The notes beneath the pieces were generated by a model, which was not told the DNA's origin, did no database searches, and saw nothing but the letters and a program-made list of their open reading frames with translations. From Bacteroidota bacterium (lineage in GTDB: Bacteria; Bacteroidota; Bacteroidia; Chitinophagales; Chitinophagaceae): a stretch of DNA of 64,000 nt. Of this stretch, positions 44,488 to 53,588 are shown piece by piece (the stretch's first letter is position 1; each line of letters begins with the position of its first letter). The position numbers and the translations under genes were made by a program. The DNA lies in the NCBI GenBank assembly GCA_018268085.1, contig JAFDXE010000006.1, positions 1-64,000 on the forward strand. The letters are read 5' to 3'.

Positions 44488-47400
44488 CTATGGAGCCAGT
44501 GAAATCCTGATCTGAACACCCGCCCTTGTATTGGTAGTTGGTGCACTGGATGAGATGTAAGGTTTCACTCTTCTACGATCGTAATATAATTTGATGTTGA
44601 TCCTGCTGTTGATGTAATAGTCAATCGTAGGACTAATGGTTGTTTCCCTGCTGCCACCGGTAGCAAAATTATTATCCTGGTCGAGGCGGCTGTTGGAAGT
44701 TACATTATCTCTCACTTTATAATCTACACGGAAGTTGATTTCATTTTCGAGTTTCTTTCCTGGTTTCTGCCCGGTTAAAAATCTGGGCAGATTGAATGGA
44801 AACTTCAATCCTTTTTTACGATAGCCCAGGCCAATTGAAAATTCTGTACTACGCACTTCACTTAACTGGTAATCGTATAAACTCAAACTCAATTGCCTTG
44901 ATTTTGAATATTCAAATTTCGCCTGCATCTGGTTGGTAAACATCATATCAAAACCAAGCAATGGTGAAAACTGTTCCTGGATAGTAACATTTGGAATCAG
45001 GTAATAAGGCATGTATGAGTTGGATGATGAATCATAGAAGGAAGGGTAACCATACCGTGATACATCCTGGTATAATAATGCAGAAGTAAATCCATTCATG
45101 GAAAGATTGCCGGTGTAGCCGTGCGATACGGTGAAACTGGTAAACAATTTCTGCAGCCCCTTGATCTTTGTTAAACCATTGTAATCAATTTTCCAGTTTG
45201 GTTTTGGAAGTATTGATCTGAACGGATTCGTTTTCGTTTTTTCATTGCTTTGTTTGATCAATGAAACTTTATTAGGATCCTGCCCGGTATAAGCAGCGAT
45301 AAAAGACGGGATCAATACATCCACTGAATATTTTCCATAACCATAATAGTAATCTCCCACCTGCCGGTTGGCTGTATATGGATTTGCTTTACCCAATCTT
45401 GCAGACAGTATCTTCCTGTTTGCTTCAAATGTTTTGAAAGTAGAAGATACCCTGTTCGGATTGAACTTGCCAAACAATGTTTTAAAGGCGATATAAGAAA
45501 TATCGAAACCTCCGCCTGCATACGGGTTGAGGTGATTGAACTTCGGATTAAGCCCTGTTCCGGTTGTATCTACATACCTGAATGTTTCGCTGTAATTTTT
45601 GCTGAAGCTCTTACTAACGTTGATGGTTATGTTAAGATCACGTACCGGTTCCAGTTGAGCTGATAGCGTGATCCGCTGATCATAGGATTGCTGGAATATG
45701 GAATTGAAAGTTGTATCCTTTGTTATCAATCCTTTATCTGCCTTTCGGTTAAGCCAGTTGGTATCAGGTTGTCGTCCCATGATGAAATCAAAACCGGGCG
45801 CCATGCTCCTGAAGTTCTGACCAAGATACCTGGTACTGTCTGTATAACCCGGTAACCTGGTATTGCCCACTTCGGCAATAGAAAAATTCACTGCTTTTAT
45901 ACTCGTAAGCAGCTTACCTACAACCCTGCCTGCAGTACCTATATATGGCATTGCCGTTTGATCAACAATCCTTCTTTTTTGCAAAATACGTTTGCCGCTT
46001 TTGGTTGTTACTGAATCACGAACGATCTTAACCCTGTTCTTCCATTTTTCCTTATCGGCTTTGTTTTTCGGCTGATCCAATTGACGCAGCCATTTTGATT
46101 TCTGGTACAATCTTGTAAAATCCATTTGGAGCGTACCTTCTTTCTGCTGGCCGTTTTCCAGGAAGTTACCCAGGTTTACTGCCAGCCTTGAAGCGCCGAT
46201 CCATTTGTACAATGCCTGGTACTTAATGTTTGCTGTAGTCCAGTCAAGCAAAGGAAACTTAGCTGTCGGTAACGTATAGGAGAAGTTAATGGTTTGGTTA
46301 AATACGGTATTCCTTCCGCCTTTCAGCAGGTTTTTCCAAACAGTGTCTTTTTTGGCTTTTGTATCCAGCCTGCCGTAAGGTTCATCGATCCTGGAATTAT
46401 TCGTAGCCGTATAATCCATCGAGATCGATCTTGTGAAATTCCATCTTAGTATATAATCCCGCTGGAAGGTGAAATACTTATCATAGGTTTCAGGGATCTT
46501 GTACTTGTCATTTCCCACACTTCTTGGTTTAATTGCACCAAATTGCCTGCTGATATCAGCCCGGAAACTCAATTGTGACGGCAGGTAGTTGAAATTAAAA
46601 TCCTTGATCAGGTCGAACCAGTGTTTCTTGTTCTTTTTAAACAGGTTCTTAAACGGCTCAATATATTTCGGCTGCGGTGAATAATTATATCCCAAAGCTC
46701 CACGGTGACGGGTAACTTCGTTCCTTTCTATTAAAGGGTTGTGATTAATGGTTTGAATATACGAATAGCTTACATCAATATTTTCAATATCATAGATCCT
46801 TGGCTTTTTGCCATTGGTTTTGTTTTTTCGAACGTTGGTAAAATTCAATGTTTTCACCGAAGTGTAATCAATAGCCGCATTCTTAATAGAGTCTTTGGTT
46901 GATTTGTCGGCTCCTTTTAATTTGTCTTTGAGTTTAATATCAAGATCATAAGGATCATACTCGGGTGTACTTACGGTTTGCGAATAACTGGCGAATACCG
47001 GAATTGACATTCCGATTTTTTTCGGCAACAATTTTCCCAGTTCAAGATTAGCGGCAATATCGTACTGAACAAAATCATCACGGTAACGCTCATTCGCTCT
47101 TTGTTCAAGCGTACCAAATCCATTGGAGTGTGCGTTCGCAGAAAGGGAAACGGTTCCTAAATCAGCCAGGTTCACATCCAGTCTCCCCAATGCTGCCCAA
47201 CCACCTTTTTCATCAATGGAAGACAACCTGAGTTCATTCACCCAAATCTGTCCGCAGGCGCCGCCCGGGAAATCTGAATTCGTGTTTTCAACGCCCAACA
47301 GGATGCCGCGGATCTCTCCGAGGTTTGGATTCCCGATTACGGAATAGGTTTGACCATTCGATTGTAACTGGCTGAACAACTGGGTGAGCTGTGTAGAAGA

Positions 47401-50400
47401 AATATTTCTCGCCTGCTTCAACCTTGTTAATGTAAGAAGATCCAGGTCGAGTGAATTTGACGGATTCCACAGTGAATCATTATATGCATCACTGTCGGGT
47501 TGCAAATTATTTGGTATAGCCGTTAACGTTAGTGGTATCCTGATCTCGTAGTAATTGCTCACGAAATCGGTACCGAGCCTGATCACTGCTGTGAGGTCTT
47601 TATCCTTCACTGTTCCTCTCGCCTGTGTTGTTCCGTTAACAGTTGCATCTTCAGCATGAATGTACATGCTCAGCTTTCTGAATTGCCGGAGATCCCTGTT
47701 GGCGAATGTCTGGAATACACCTTTAGCATCCGTTTTCAACATATTACAAAACACAAGGCTCATCGCCTGTTCATTCTGCAATAAGTTTACACCATTATTG
47801 CTAATGGTTTGCTGGCGCTGAATTTCCCTTGGTGTACGATAGGGCAAAGGAATACGCTGATCATTCTGTTCGATGCTAACAGCCTGCACATCAAAACTTG
47901 CGCTGCTGGTAGGATTGTATTGATTGGTTGAATCAATTTTGTATTTGAATTTCCGCCAGATATTTCTTGTTAACTGCAACAATCCAAAGCGCATAACAAC
48001 ACTGTCTTCAAAATCTGTTGCATACATGCGAATGAATCGAATGGATCTGAAATCAGGTACATTTCCAACATTTGCATTATAGTTCTCAATTGGAATTTTA
48101 AACTGGTACCAGGTTTCATTTCCAACCGTACCATTTGGATAGCTGATCGAAACAACTTTTTTATCAACGATATTGTTGAATCCAATTTGCATCGCAGGAT
48201 CAGAACTTGGTTTGATATCTACGGAGTACTGGAAATAAGCTTCATTTTGTTCCAATGAGTTATCGCGGTTCAGGTCTTCAGCATCCGGATATAACGTGGC
48301 GGCATTTGTGAACTCACCTCCATTATTAATGGCTGAGTTTCCTTCCGGGTTATTATAATTTTTATACCTGGTTAAAATTCCGTCACCACCACCAAACCTT
48401 CCATCGCGGTAATTTACAAAGTCGTCGCTCGATGGATCACGGAATGCATCCTGGTATGCTTTGGAGTTTGTTCCGAAATTGTTGGCCATATTTGCCAGGT
48501 AAGCCGTACGGAAATTCTGTTCCGCCGTATCTGTCAATCCATCAAATCCTACATCCTGGTAAGGTCTGTCTTCCGGCGTATTATTAAAGGCATTGGTAAC
48601 CTGTATCGGATTCCTTGGTACACGGCCCCAGATGGTAACATCTTCCTGTGCCGGTACGTTCGGTGTGTTTAATCCATTTTCATAAAAACGTCTTCCGTCT
48701 TTCAGGATATCTTCCGATACCGTTCCAAGGTTGAAATATAATTTTCCGCCCGTGCCGGGATTTGGATTTTGCTGAGATACAATAAACGGATCCTGCATCC
48801 AGAATTCAATGAACTCAATGTTGGCTGTTTCAAAGTCAGTTTGATCAAGACTGCGCATCAATCCACCAAACTTCTTCTTCCGTTCTGCTGCATCTTTATA
48901 GAAACCATTCGCATCAAGCTTACCTGCAGCATCATCATAATTATAAGGACCTTTTTCTCTTGGATAATACGCAAGATCAAATGTTACCAACTGGCTTTCG
49001 CCGAAACCTGTTGTACGTTGAGGGAATATTTCTTTTTGATATACCTGCCTTGCTCTCGGATCGCTCAACAGGTTACGATCAGAGATCGGGTTATTGGATG
49101 CGCCAACCTGTTGTAAGGTTTGTTCAATCTGGTACCACGCAATTTTCGCCCGGTTCTTTCCATACACAAGGCTGTTGCTTGAATCTGATTCCGGGAACAA
49201 TGGTGTTGAACTTGAACCATCCGTTGCATTTCTTGGTACTGATGCCAATGCCCAACTGATGATGGGGAAGCGTAAATCAATTCCCGACTGGCTGCCTTCA
49301 AAATCATCGATATAAACAACACCATTCTTACCCCTGCCGATCTGTGGTGCATGGCCCGGTTTTAATATTGCACCTTCTCCATAAAAATTAACGGTAGAAG
49401 GAGCAGTAGTTGAATAGAACGGAAGTTTATCAAGCAGTTTAGTGATCCTTGGTACATCCGTTTTATAATTTACATCCAACCCGTACATGGTATTACGAAT
49501 GGGATCTTCATTATAATTCACTTTTGTAAAGAAAGGCCTTTCACCCAACCTTACAATTGTACCTCCAATGGATGCCTGTGTTTTAACGGTATTCTTTAAC
49601 TGGTAGTCGAGGCGCAATCCAAGATAATTGCGTTGTTGCAAACCAAAAGATGCATTGTTTTCAAAATTTACCTGAACGGGTAATCCTGCATTCAAAATTG
49701 CCTGGTTGGTAATTTTAATGGTACCGAGATCATAATTGATATCATAGTCTACGCCTTCCTGTAAGGTTCGTCCGCCTGCCGTTACCGTCACCGATCCCTT
49801 GGGGATATTGTAACCAATGCTGATGTCGCCAGAACCCGAGGTTTTCGCCATTCCTTTAAGCAGGAATCGGTTAAGATTCGGATATTGCTGTGCAACGGCT
49901 TTGATAGAATCGTATAACGCATAATACAGGGTATCCTTAATCGTTGGTAACGAAGGATCGGTATATACTGCGGCGGCAAGATCACGGCCAAAAGGTTCCA
50001 GCACCGGGAAAATCACCCGACTGTATTGTGAGTTAACGGTAAATCCTTCAACATAATCAAATACACCATCGGGTTGGGGATCGAGCTGACTATTCAGCCT
50101 GTCGAGATTGATCAATGAAATAATGGGAGAACCGGCATTCTTATTACCGAAAGGAACATAGCGTTTTTCGCCGAGGCCCGGTTCCTGGTAAAGCACATCG
50201 AGTTTAAAATCCTGTGGTGATAATACACCGTACCCAATGGTGTACACGTTTTTCAGCATCAGGTCCCAGATGGGTAAATTGGTACGCTGAGAAGTTGCTT
50301 TTAATAATTTCAGGAACAATACTGCCTGTGTTGCCGAAGTAGTATCTGGTGGTACATCCTGTGAAAATTCACCCACCTGGTAAATTTTACCATTGTAAGA

Positions 50401-51771
50401 ATATTGGAATGCCACTCCTAAAACTTCATCCGTTTGCAATGGCTGCATCAGCGATAACATACCAACCTGGGAATTGTATGTGTACTGCGTAGAATCCAGT
50501 TTACGGGCAAATGTTTTTTCAAAATCCTGTACAGGTGTAAGGCCGATAAGGTTGGTAAGATTGGCGTACACCTGTGCCGGGTTGCGGGCATTGATCTGTC
50601 CAAGCACCCGATCATACAAATCGTTTGTTCTGTTGGAAGGAAGTTCGCTGGTTGTTAACGGATTCACCAGTGGCGAATAAGGATGCGTTTCACCAAGGTC
50701 AGCAAGTCCAACCACATCTCTTGTTTCAGTGGTCGTTCCGTTCTTATTGGTAACCCACACTTCCATTCTTAAAATCTGAACCGGGGCTGTAATGGCCGGC
50801 AGGTTCGACATTACTTTATTGTAATTGTTTTTGAAATATTGTCCTACCAGGAAGTGACGGTTTTCTTCATATTCATCCGCTTTAATTTCAAAAGGTGTAG
50901 CTGCTGCGCCGCCCTGTAAGTTTACACTCTGGCGTTGCGATTTCTGGTTGGCCAGAACGCCACTGATAAATAATTTACCAAACTGTAATGTTGTTTTGAT
51001 ACCGAACAGTTGCTGGGCGCCGGGAATTAAAGTACCACGGGAAGGAAAGGTAACGTTACCGGCTTCGAATCTCTTTAAGATTTCATCGTCTTTACCTGTA
51101 TAGTCAAGTTTGAGCTGGTTATCCAGGTCGAATGTTGCCTGTGTATTGTAATTGATCGGAAATTTCAGTTTGCTACCGATGCTGGCATTTACATTCAACT
51201 GGGCATTCATGTTAAAATCAAGTCCGCCATTTTTCCTGGCTCTTTCGGGCAAGGTGGGATTGTCGATGCGCTGGCCCTGGTAGCCTGCGGTGATATCAAC
51301 ATTACCCTGCGGACTTATGGAAATCGGTCCTTCACCAAATAATCGATTAAACAGATTTTCGGTGAGTTTTAATTTTGGACGGGTTAACTGGCCCCTGTTT
51401 AAAATGCTGGTGGTATTGCTGCGGCTTTTGAAATAATCAACCTCCGCCTGGCGATTCATAAAATTCCAGTATTCTTCAAAAGTGTAGGTAACCGGTGTGC
51501 GGTAATAATGGCTGCCGATCTTTTCATAAACAGTGTACGTCCTGGTTATGGGATCAAATGCAACCGAATCCCGAAGGTTGGAGGGATTGCGTAAATCTAT
51601 CGGGTTGTTATATTGGCCGGATAAGTTATCAGTTCTCCTGTCCTGGATCGGATAGTGAAGTGAATCATTGCCGGTTTGAGCAAGCGTGAATTCAGGTACA
51701 CCTACAATAAGCAGTATCGAAAAAAAGCAATATCCTGATATTGTAAGAATTGATTTTTTTATAAGCAACAT
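44488..51771 (-). CDS. sprA: Type IX secretion outer-membrane translocon SprA (Sov)
   Basis: A 2427-residue protein, in the normal size range for SprA/Sov, which forms the very large outer-membrane barrel through which type IX substrates leave the cell. Signal peptide ends at TLAQ. Family hallmarks seen: SILNRGQ with LFGEGPISISPQGNVDITAGYQG near the N-terminus, GNVTFPSRGTLIPGAQQLFG, DDFEGSQSGIDLRFP, VWVNELRLSSIDEKGGWAALGR, and a beta-rich C-terminus ending in GVQIRISLAP. The gene lies 28 bases after ruvA on the same strand, the order also known from Flavobacterium. The other core type IX genes (porKLMN, porV, porU) are not recognised in this window. Confidence 0.95.
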   Translation of the reverse strand: MLLIKKSILTISGYCFFSILLIVGVPEFTLAQTGNDSLHYPIQDRRTDNLSGQYNNPIDLRNPSNLRDSVAFDPITRTYTVYEKIGSHYYRTPVTYTFEEYWNFMNRQAEVDYFKSRSNTTSILNRGQLTRPKLKLTENLFNRLFGEGPISISPQGNVDITAGYQGQRIDNPTLPERARKNGGLDFNMNAQLNVNASIGSKLKFPINYNTQATFDLDNQLKLDYTGKDDEILKRFEAGNVTFPSRGTLIPGAQQLFGIKTTLQFGKLFISGVLANQKSQRQSVNLQGGAAATPFEIKADEYEENRHFLVGQYFKNNYNKVMSNLPAITAPVQILRMEVWVTNKNGTTTETRDVVGLADLGETHPYSPLVNPLTTSELPSNRTNDLYDRVLGQINARNPAQVYANLTNLIGLTPVQDFEKTFARKLDSTQYTYNSQVGMLSLMQPLQTDEVLGVAFQYSYNGKIYQVGEFSQDVPPDTTSATQAVLFLKLLKATSQRTNLPIWDLMLKNVYTIGYGVLSPQDFKLDVLYQEPGLGEKRYVPFGNKNAGSPIISLINLDRLNSQLDPQPDGVFDYVEGFTVNSQYSRVIFPVLEPFGRDLAAAVYTDPSLPTIKDTLYYALYDSIKAVAQQYPNLNRFLLKGMAKTSGSGDISIGYNIPKGSVTVTAGGRTLQEGVDYDINYDLGTIKITNQAILNAGLPVQVNFENNASFGLQQRNYLGLRLDYQLKNTVKTQASIGGTIVRLGERPFFTKVNYNEDPIRNTMYGLDVNYKTDVPRITKLLDKLPFYSTTAPSTVNFYGEGAILKPGHAPQIGRGKNGVVYIDDFEGSQSGIDLRFPIISWALASVPRNATDGSSSTPLFPESDSSNSLVYGKNRAKIAWYQIEQTLQQVGASNNPISDRNLLSDPRARQVYQKEIFPQRTTGFGESQLVTFDLAYYPREKGPYNYDDAAGKLDANGFYKDAAERKKKFGGLMRSLDQTDFETANIEFIEFWMQDPFIVSQQNPNPGTGGKLYFNLGTVSEDILKDGRRFYENGLNTPNVPAQEDVTIWGRVPRNPIQVTNAFNNTPEDRPYQDVGFDGLTDTAEQNFRTAYLANMANNFGTNSKAYQDAFRDPSSDDFVNYRDGRFGGGDGILTRYKNYNNPEGNSAINNGGEFTNAATLYPDAEDLNRDNSLEQNEAYFQYSVDIKPSSDPAMQIGFNNIVDKKVVSISYPNGTVGNETWYQFKIPIENYNANVGNVPDFRSIRFIRMYATDFEDSVVMRFGLLQLTRNIWRKFKYKIDSTNQYNPTSSASFDVQAVSIEQNDQRIPLPYRTPREIQRQQTISNNGVNLLQNEQAMSLVFCNMLKTDAKGVFQTFANRDLRQFRKLSMYIHAEDATVNGTTQARGTVKDKDLTAVIRLGTDFVSNYYEIRIPLTLTAIPNNLQPDSDAYNDSLWNPSNSLDLDLLTLTRLKQARNISSTQLTQLFSQLQSNGQTYSVIGNPNLGEIRGILLGVENTNSDFPGGACGQIWVNELRLSSIDEKGGWAALGRLDVNLADLGTVSLSANAHSNGFGTLEQRANERYRDDFVQYDIAANLELGKLLPKKIGMSIPVFASYSQTVSTPEYDPYDLDIKLKDKLKGADKSTKDSIKNAAIDYTSVKTLNFTNVRKNKTNGKKPRIYDIENIDVSYSYIQTINHNPLIERNEVTRHRGALGYNYSPQPKYIEPFKNLFKKNKKHWFDLIKDFNFNYLPSQLSFRADISRQFGAIKPRSVGNDKYKIPETYDKYFTFQRDYILRWNFTRSISMDYTATNNSRIDEPYGRLDTKAKKDTVWKNLLKGGRNTVFNQTINFSYTLPTAKFPLLDWTTANIKYQALYKWIGASRLAVNLGNFLENGQQKEGTLQMDFTRLYQKSKWLRQLDQPKNKADKEKWKNRVKIVRDSVTTKSGKRILQKRRIVDQTAMPYIGTAGRVVGKLLTSIKAVNFSIAEVGNTRLPGYTDSTRYLGQNFRSMAPGFDFIMGRQPDTNWLNRKADKGLITKDTTFNSIFQQSYDQRITLSAQLEPVRDLNITINVSKSFSKNYSETFRYVDTTGTGLNPKFNHLNPYAGGGFDISYIAFKTLFGKFNPNRVSSTFKTFEANRKILSARLGKANPYTANRQVGDYYYGYGKYSVDVLIPSFIAAYTGQDPNKVSLIKQSNEKTKTNPFRSILPKPNWKIDYNGLTKIKGLQKLFTSFTVSHGYTGNLSMNGFTSALLYQDVSRYGYPSFYDSSSNSYMPYYLIPNVTIQEQFSPLLGFDMMFTNQMQAKFEYSKSRQLSLSLYDYQLSEVRSTEFSIGLGYRKKGLKFPFNLPRFLTGQKPGKKLENEINFRVDYKVRDNVTSNSRLDQDNNFATGGSRETTISPTIDYYINSRINIKLYYDRRRVKPYISSSAPTTNTRAGVQIRISLAP

Positions 51772-51799
51772 TCGGTAAATCAGTTAAGGTAGTATTTTC

Positions 51800-52384
51800 T
51801 CAAACGGCTTTTAATGCTTTTTTAATTAATTCTTCTAATTGTAAAATATCAGGTTCTGAACGGATTATTTTTTGAATTGATTGCTCAGCCTGTATTCTTG
51901 ATATACCGAGTGCAGTTAAAGCTGTTAACGCATCCTGCTCAAGTGTATTGCCTTTCAAAAATACATTTCCTGATGAAACCGGCTGCTTGTTGATCTTGTC
52001 TTTTAACTCCAGCACCAGTCTTTCAGCAGTTTTTTTTCCTATTCCTTTGACACTTTCCAGCAATTTAATGTTGCTTTGAACGATGGCCCTGTTCACTTCT
52101 TCAGGTTTGATAGAAGACAACATCATGCGTGCTGTTGCTGCTCCTACTCCCGACACACTGATCAGCATTAAAAAAATGTCTTTTTCTTCCTTTTCAAAAA
52201 AGCCGAACAGGGTATGTCCGTCTTCTTTCACCTGCAAATGTGTATATAATTTACCGGCATCAAGGTTTTGTATCGCAGCAAACGTATGTAAACTTATATT
52301 TACTTCATAACCAACTCCATTCACATCCACATGTACCTGGGCCGGACTTTTATAAGTAAATTTTCCCTGCAGATAAGCAAACAT
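51800..52384 (-). CDS. ruvA: Holliday junction branch-migration protein RuvA
   Basis: Binds four-way DNA junctions and loads RuvB. It has 194 residues from the ATG at 52384 (MFAYLQGKFTYKSPAQ); a longer frame to 52456 reads into the promoter region. Domains: N-terminal OB fold (VHVDVNGVGYEVNIS, LYTHLQVKEDGHTLFGFFEKEEKDIF), tandem helix-hairpin-helix motifs (SVSGVGAATA and SVKGIGKKTAERLVLELKD) and the C-terminal RuvB-contacting domain (ALTALGISRIQAEQSI). First gene of a ruvA-sprA transcript. A box TAttTTCG followed by C (52406-52413, reverse) lies 21 bases upstream. Confidence 0.95.
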   Translation of the reverse strand: MFAYLQGKFTYKSPAQVHVDVNGVGYEVNISLHTFAAIQNLDAGKLYTHLQVKEDGHTLFGFFEKEEKDIFLMLISVSGVGAATARMMLSSIKPEEVNRAIVQSNIKLLESVKGIGKKTAERLVLELKDKINKQPVSSGNVFLKGNTLEQDALTALTALGISRIQAEQSIQKIIRSEPDILQLEELIKKALKAV

Positions 52385-52405
52385 ATTTAACTGAAATGTC
52401 AGTAG

Positions 52406-52413
52406 CGAAAATA
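52406..52413 (-). promoter_or_regulatory. Putative -7 box of ruvA-sprA
   Basis: TAttTTCG followed by C on the reverse strand, 21 bases before the ruvA ATG. One base off the TAnnTTTG consensus, the same change as before rpsL, yidC and prs. A forward TActTTTG at 52465-52472 may serve fabH. Confidence 0.4.
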
Positions 52414-52515
52414 AGGATAATTTATTAGCTATCAACTGAAAAAAAACCTGAACCAATTTTCCATTACTTTTGATCTCCTAAAACGATTGAATTTAATTAA
52501 CTAAATCAGTTATTC

Positions 52516-53514
52516 ATGCAAAAACTCACTGCTGCAATTACTGCTGTAGGTGGATATGTTCCCGAATACAGGCTTACGAACCAGGTGCTTGAAACAATGG
52601 TAGACACAAACGACGAATGGATCAGAACCAGAACCGGCATTGACGAAAGAAGAATATTAAAGGGTGAAGGTTTGGGCAGCAGTGATATGGCGGTGGAAGC
52701 GATCAAAGAAATTTTCCGGAAAAAAAATATTTCTCCTACTGATATCGACTGCGTGATTTGCGCTACGGTTACACCAGACATGGTATTTCCTGCCACAGCC
52801 AATGTGATCTGCGACAAAACAGGCATGACCAATGCTTTTAGCTATGACCTGGGTGCGGCCTGCTCCGGATTTTTATTTGCATTAACCACAGGAACTGCCT
52901 TAATTGAAAGCGGTCGTTATAAAAAAATAATTGTGGTTGGTGTAGATAAGATGAGCAGTATCATTGATTACAGCGATCGGGCCACCTGCATCATCTTTGG
53001 CGATGGTGCCGGCGCTGTTTTGCTGGAACCATCTGATAATGGGAATGGAATCAAAGATAGTATCCTGAGAAGCGATGGAAGCGGAAGACAATTCCTGCAC
53101 ATGAAAGCGGGCGGTTCTGTAAAACCCGCAACGGTTGATACGGTGCTGGCAAAAGAGCATTACGTGTACCAGGAAGGACAGGCGGTTTTTAAATTTGCGG
53201 TGAAAGGAATGGCGGATGTGAGTTATGAACTTATGCAAAGAAATAATCTTACTGCCGATGATATTGCCTGGCTCGTGCCCCACCAGGCTAATTTGAGAAT
53301 TATTGATGCTACTGCCAGCCGGATGAACCTTCCTAAGGAAAAAGTAATGATCAATATCCAGAAATTCGGCAATACAACGGCTGGAACCATACCACTGTGT
53401 TTATGGGAATGGGAAAAACAATTAAAGAAAGGCGATAATATCGTACTTGCTGCGTTTGGCGGCGGTTTCACCTGGGGTGCTACATTGGTGAAATGGGCTT
53501 ATGACAGCAATTAA
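52516..53514 (+). CDS. fabH: Beta-ketoacyl-ACP synthase III
   Basis: Condenses an acyl-CoA primer with malonyl-ACP to start fatty acid synthesis. The 332-residue protein has the full catalytic triad: Cys116 in LGAACSGF, His256 in VPHQANLRI and Asn286 in [11 protein letters not shown], plus [16 protein letters not shown] and the terminal FGGGFTWGA. In Bacteroidetes, FabH primers are often branched-chain acyl-CoAs; that cannot be read here. Not in a fab operon: it is divergent from ruvA and has plsX- and acpP-type genes nowhere near. Confidence 0.95.
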   Translation: MQKLTAAITAVGGYVPEYRLTNQVLETMVDTNDEWIRTRTGIDERRILKGEGLGSSDMAVEAIKEIFRKKNISPTDIDCVICATVTPDMVFPATANVICDKTGMTNAFSYDLGAACSGFLFALTTGTALIESGRYKKIIVVGVDKMSSIIDYSDRATCIIFGDGAGAVLLEPSDNGNGIKDSILRSDGSGRQFLHMKAGGSVKPATVDTVLAKEHYVYQEGQAVFKFAVKGMADVSYELMQRNNLTADDIAWLVPHQANLRIIDATASRMNLPKEKVMINIQKFGNTTAGTIPLCLWEWEKQLKKGDNIVLAAFGGGFTWGATLVKWAYDSN

Positions 53515-53539
53515 CAGGGGGCATGAACATACGCCACAA

Positions 53540-53570
53540 TTGGTAAGTAAGCTTGTAATAAGTAAATTTG
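53540..53570 (+). promoter_or_regulatory. Bacteroidetes-type promoter of the secreted protease
   Basis: TTG at 53540-53542, a 20-base spacer, and TAaaTTTG at 53563-53570, 18 bases before the ATG at 53589. The TTG inside the -7 box (53568) opens the same reading frame but is not a credible start. Confidence 0.7.
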
Positions 53571-53588
53571 GGAAACGCTGAATTTACT

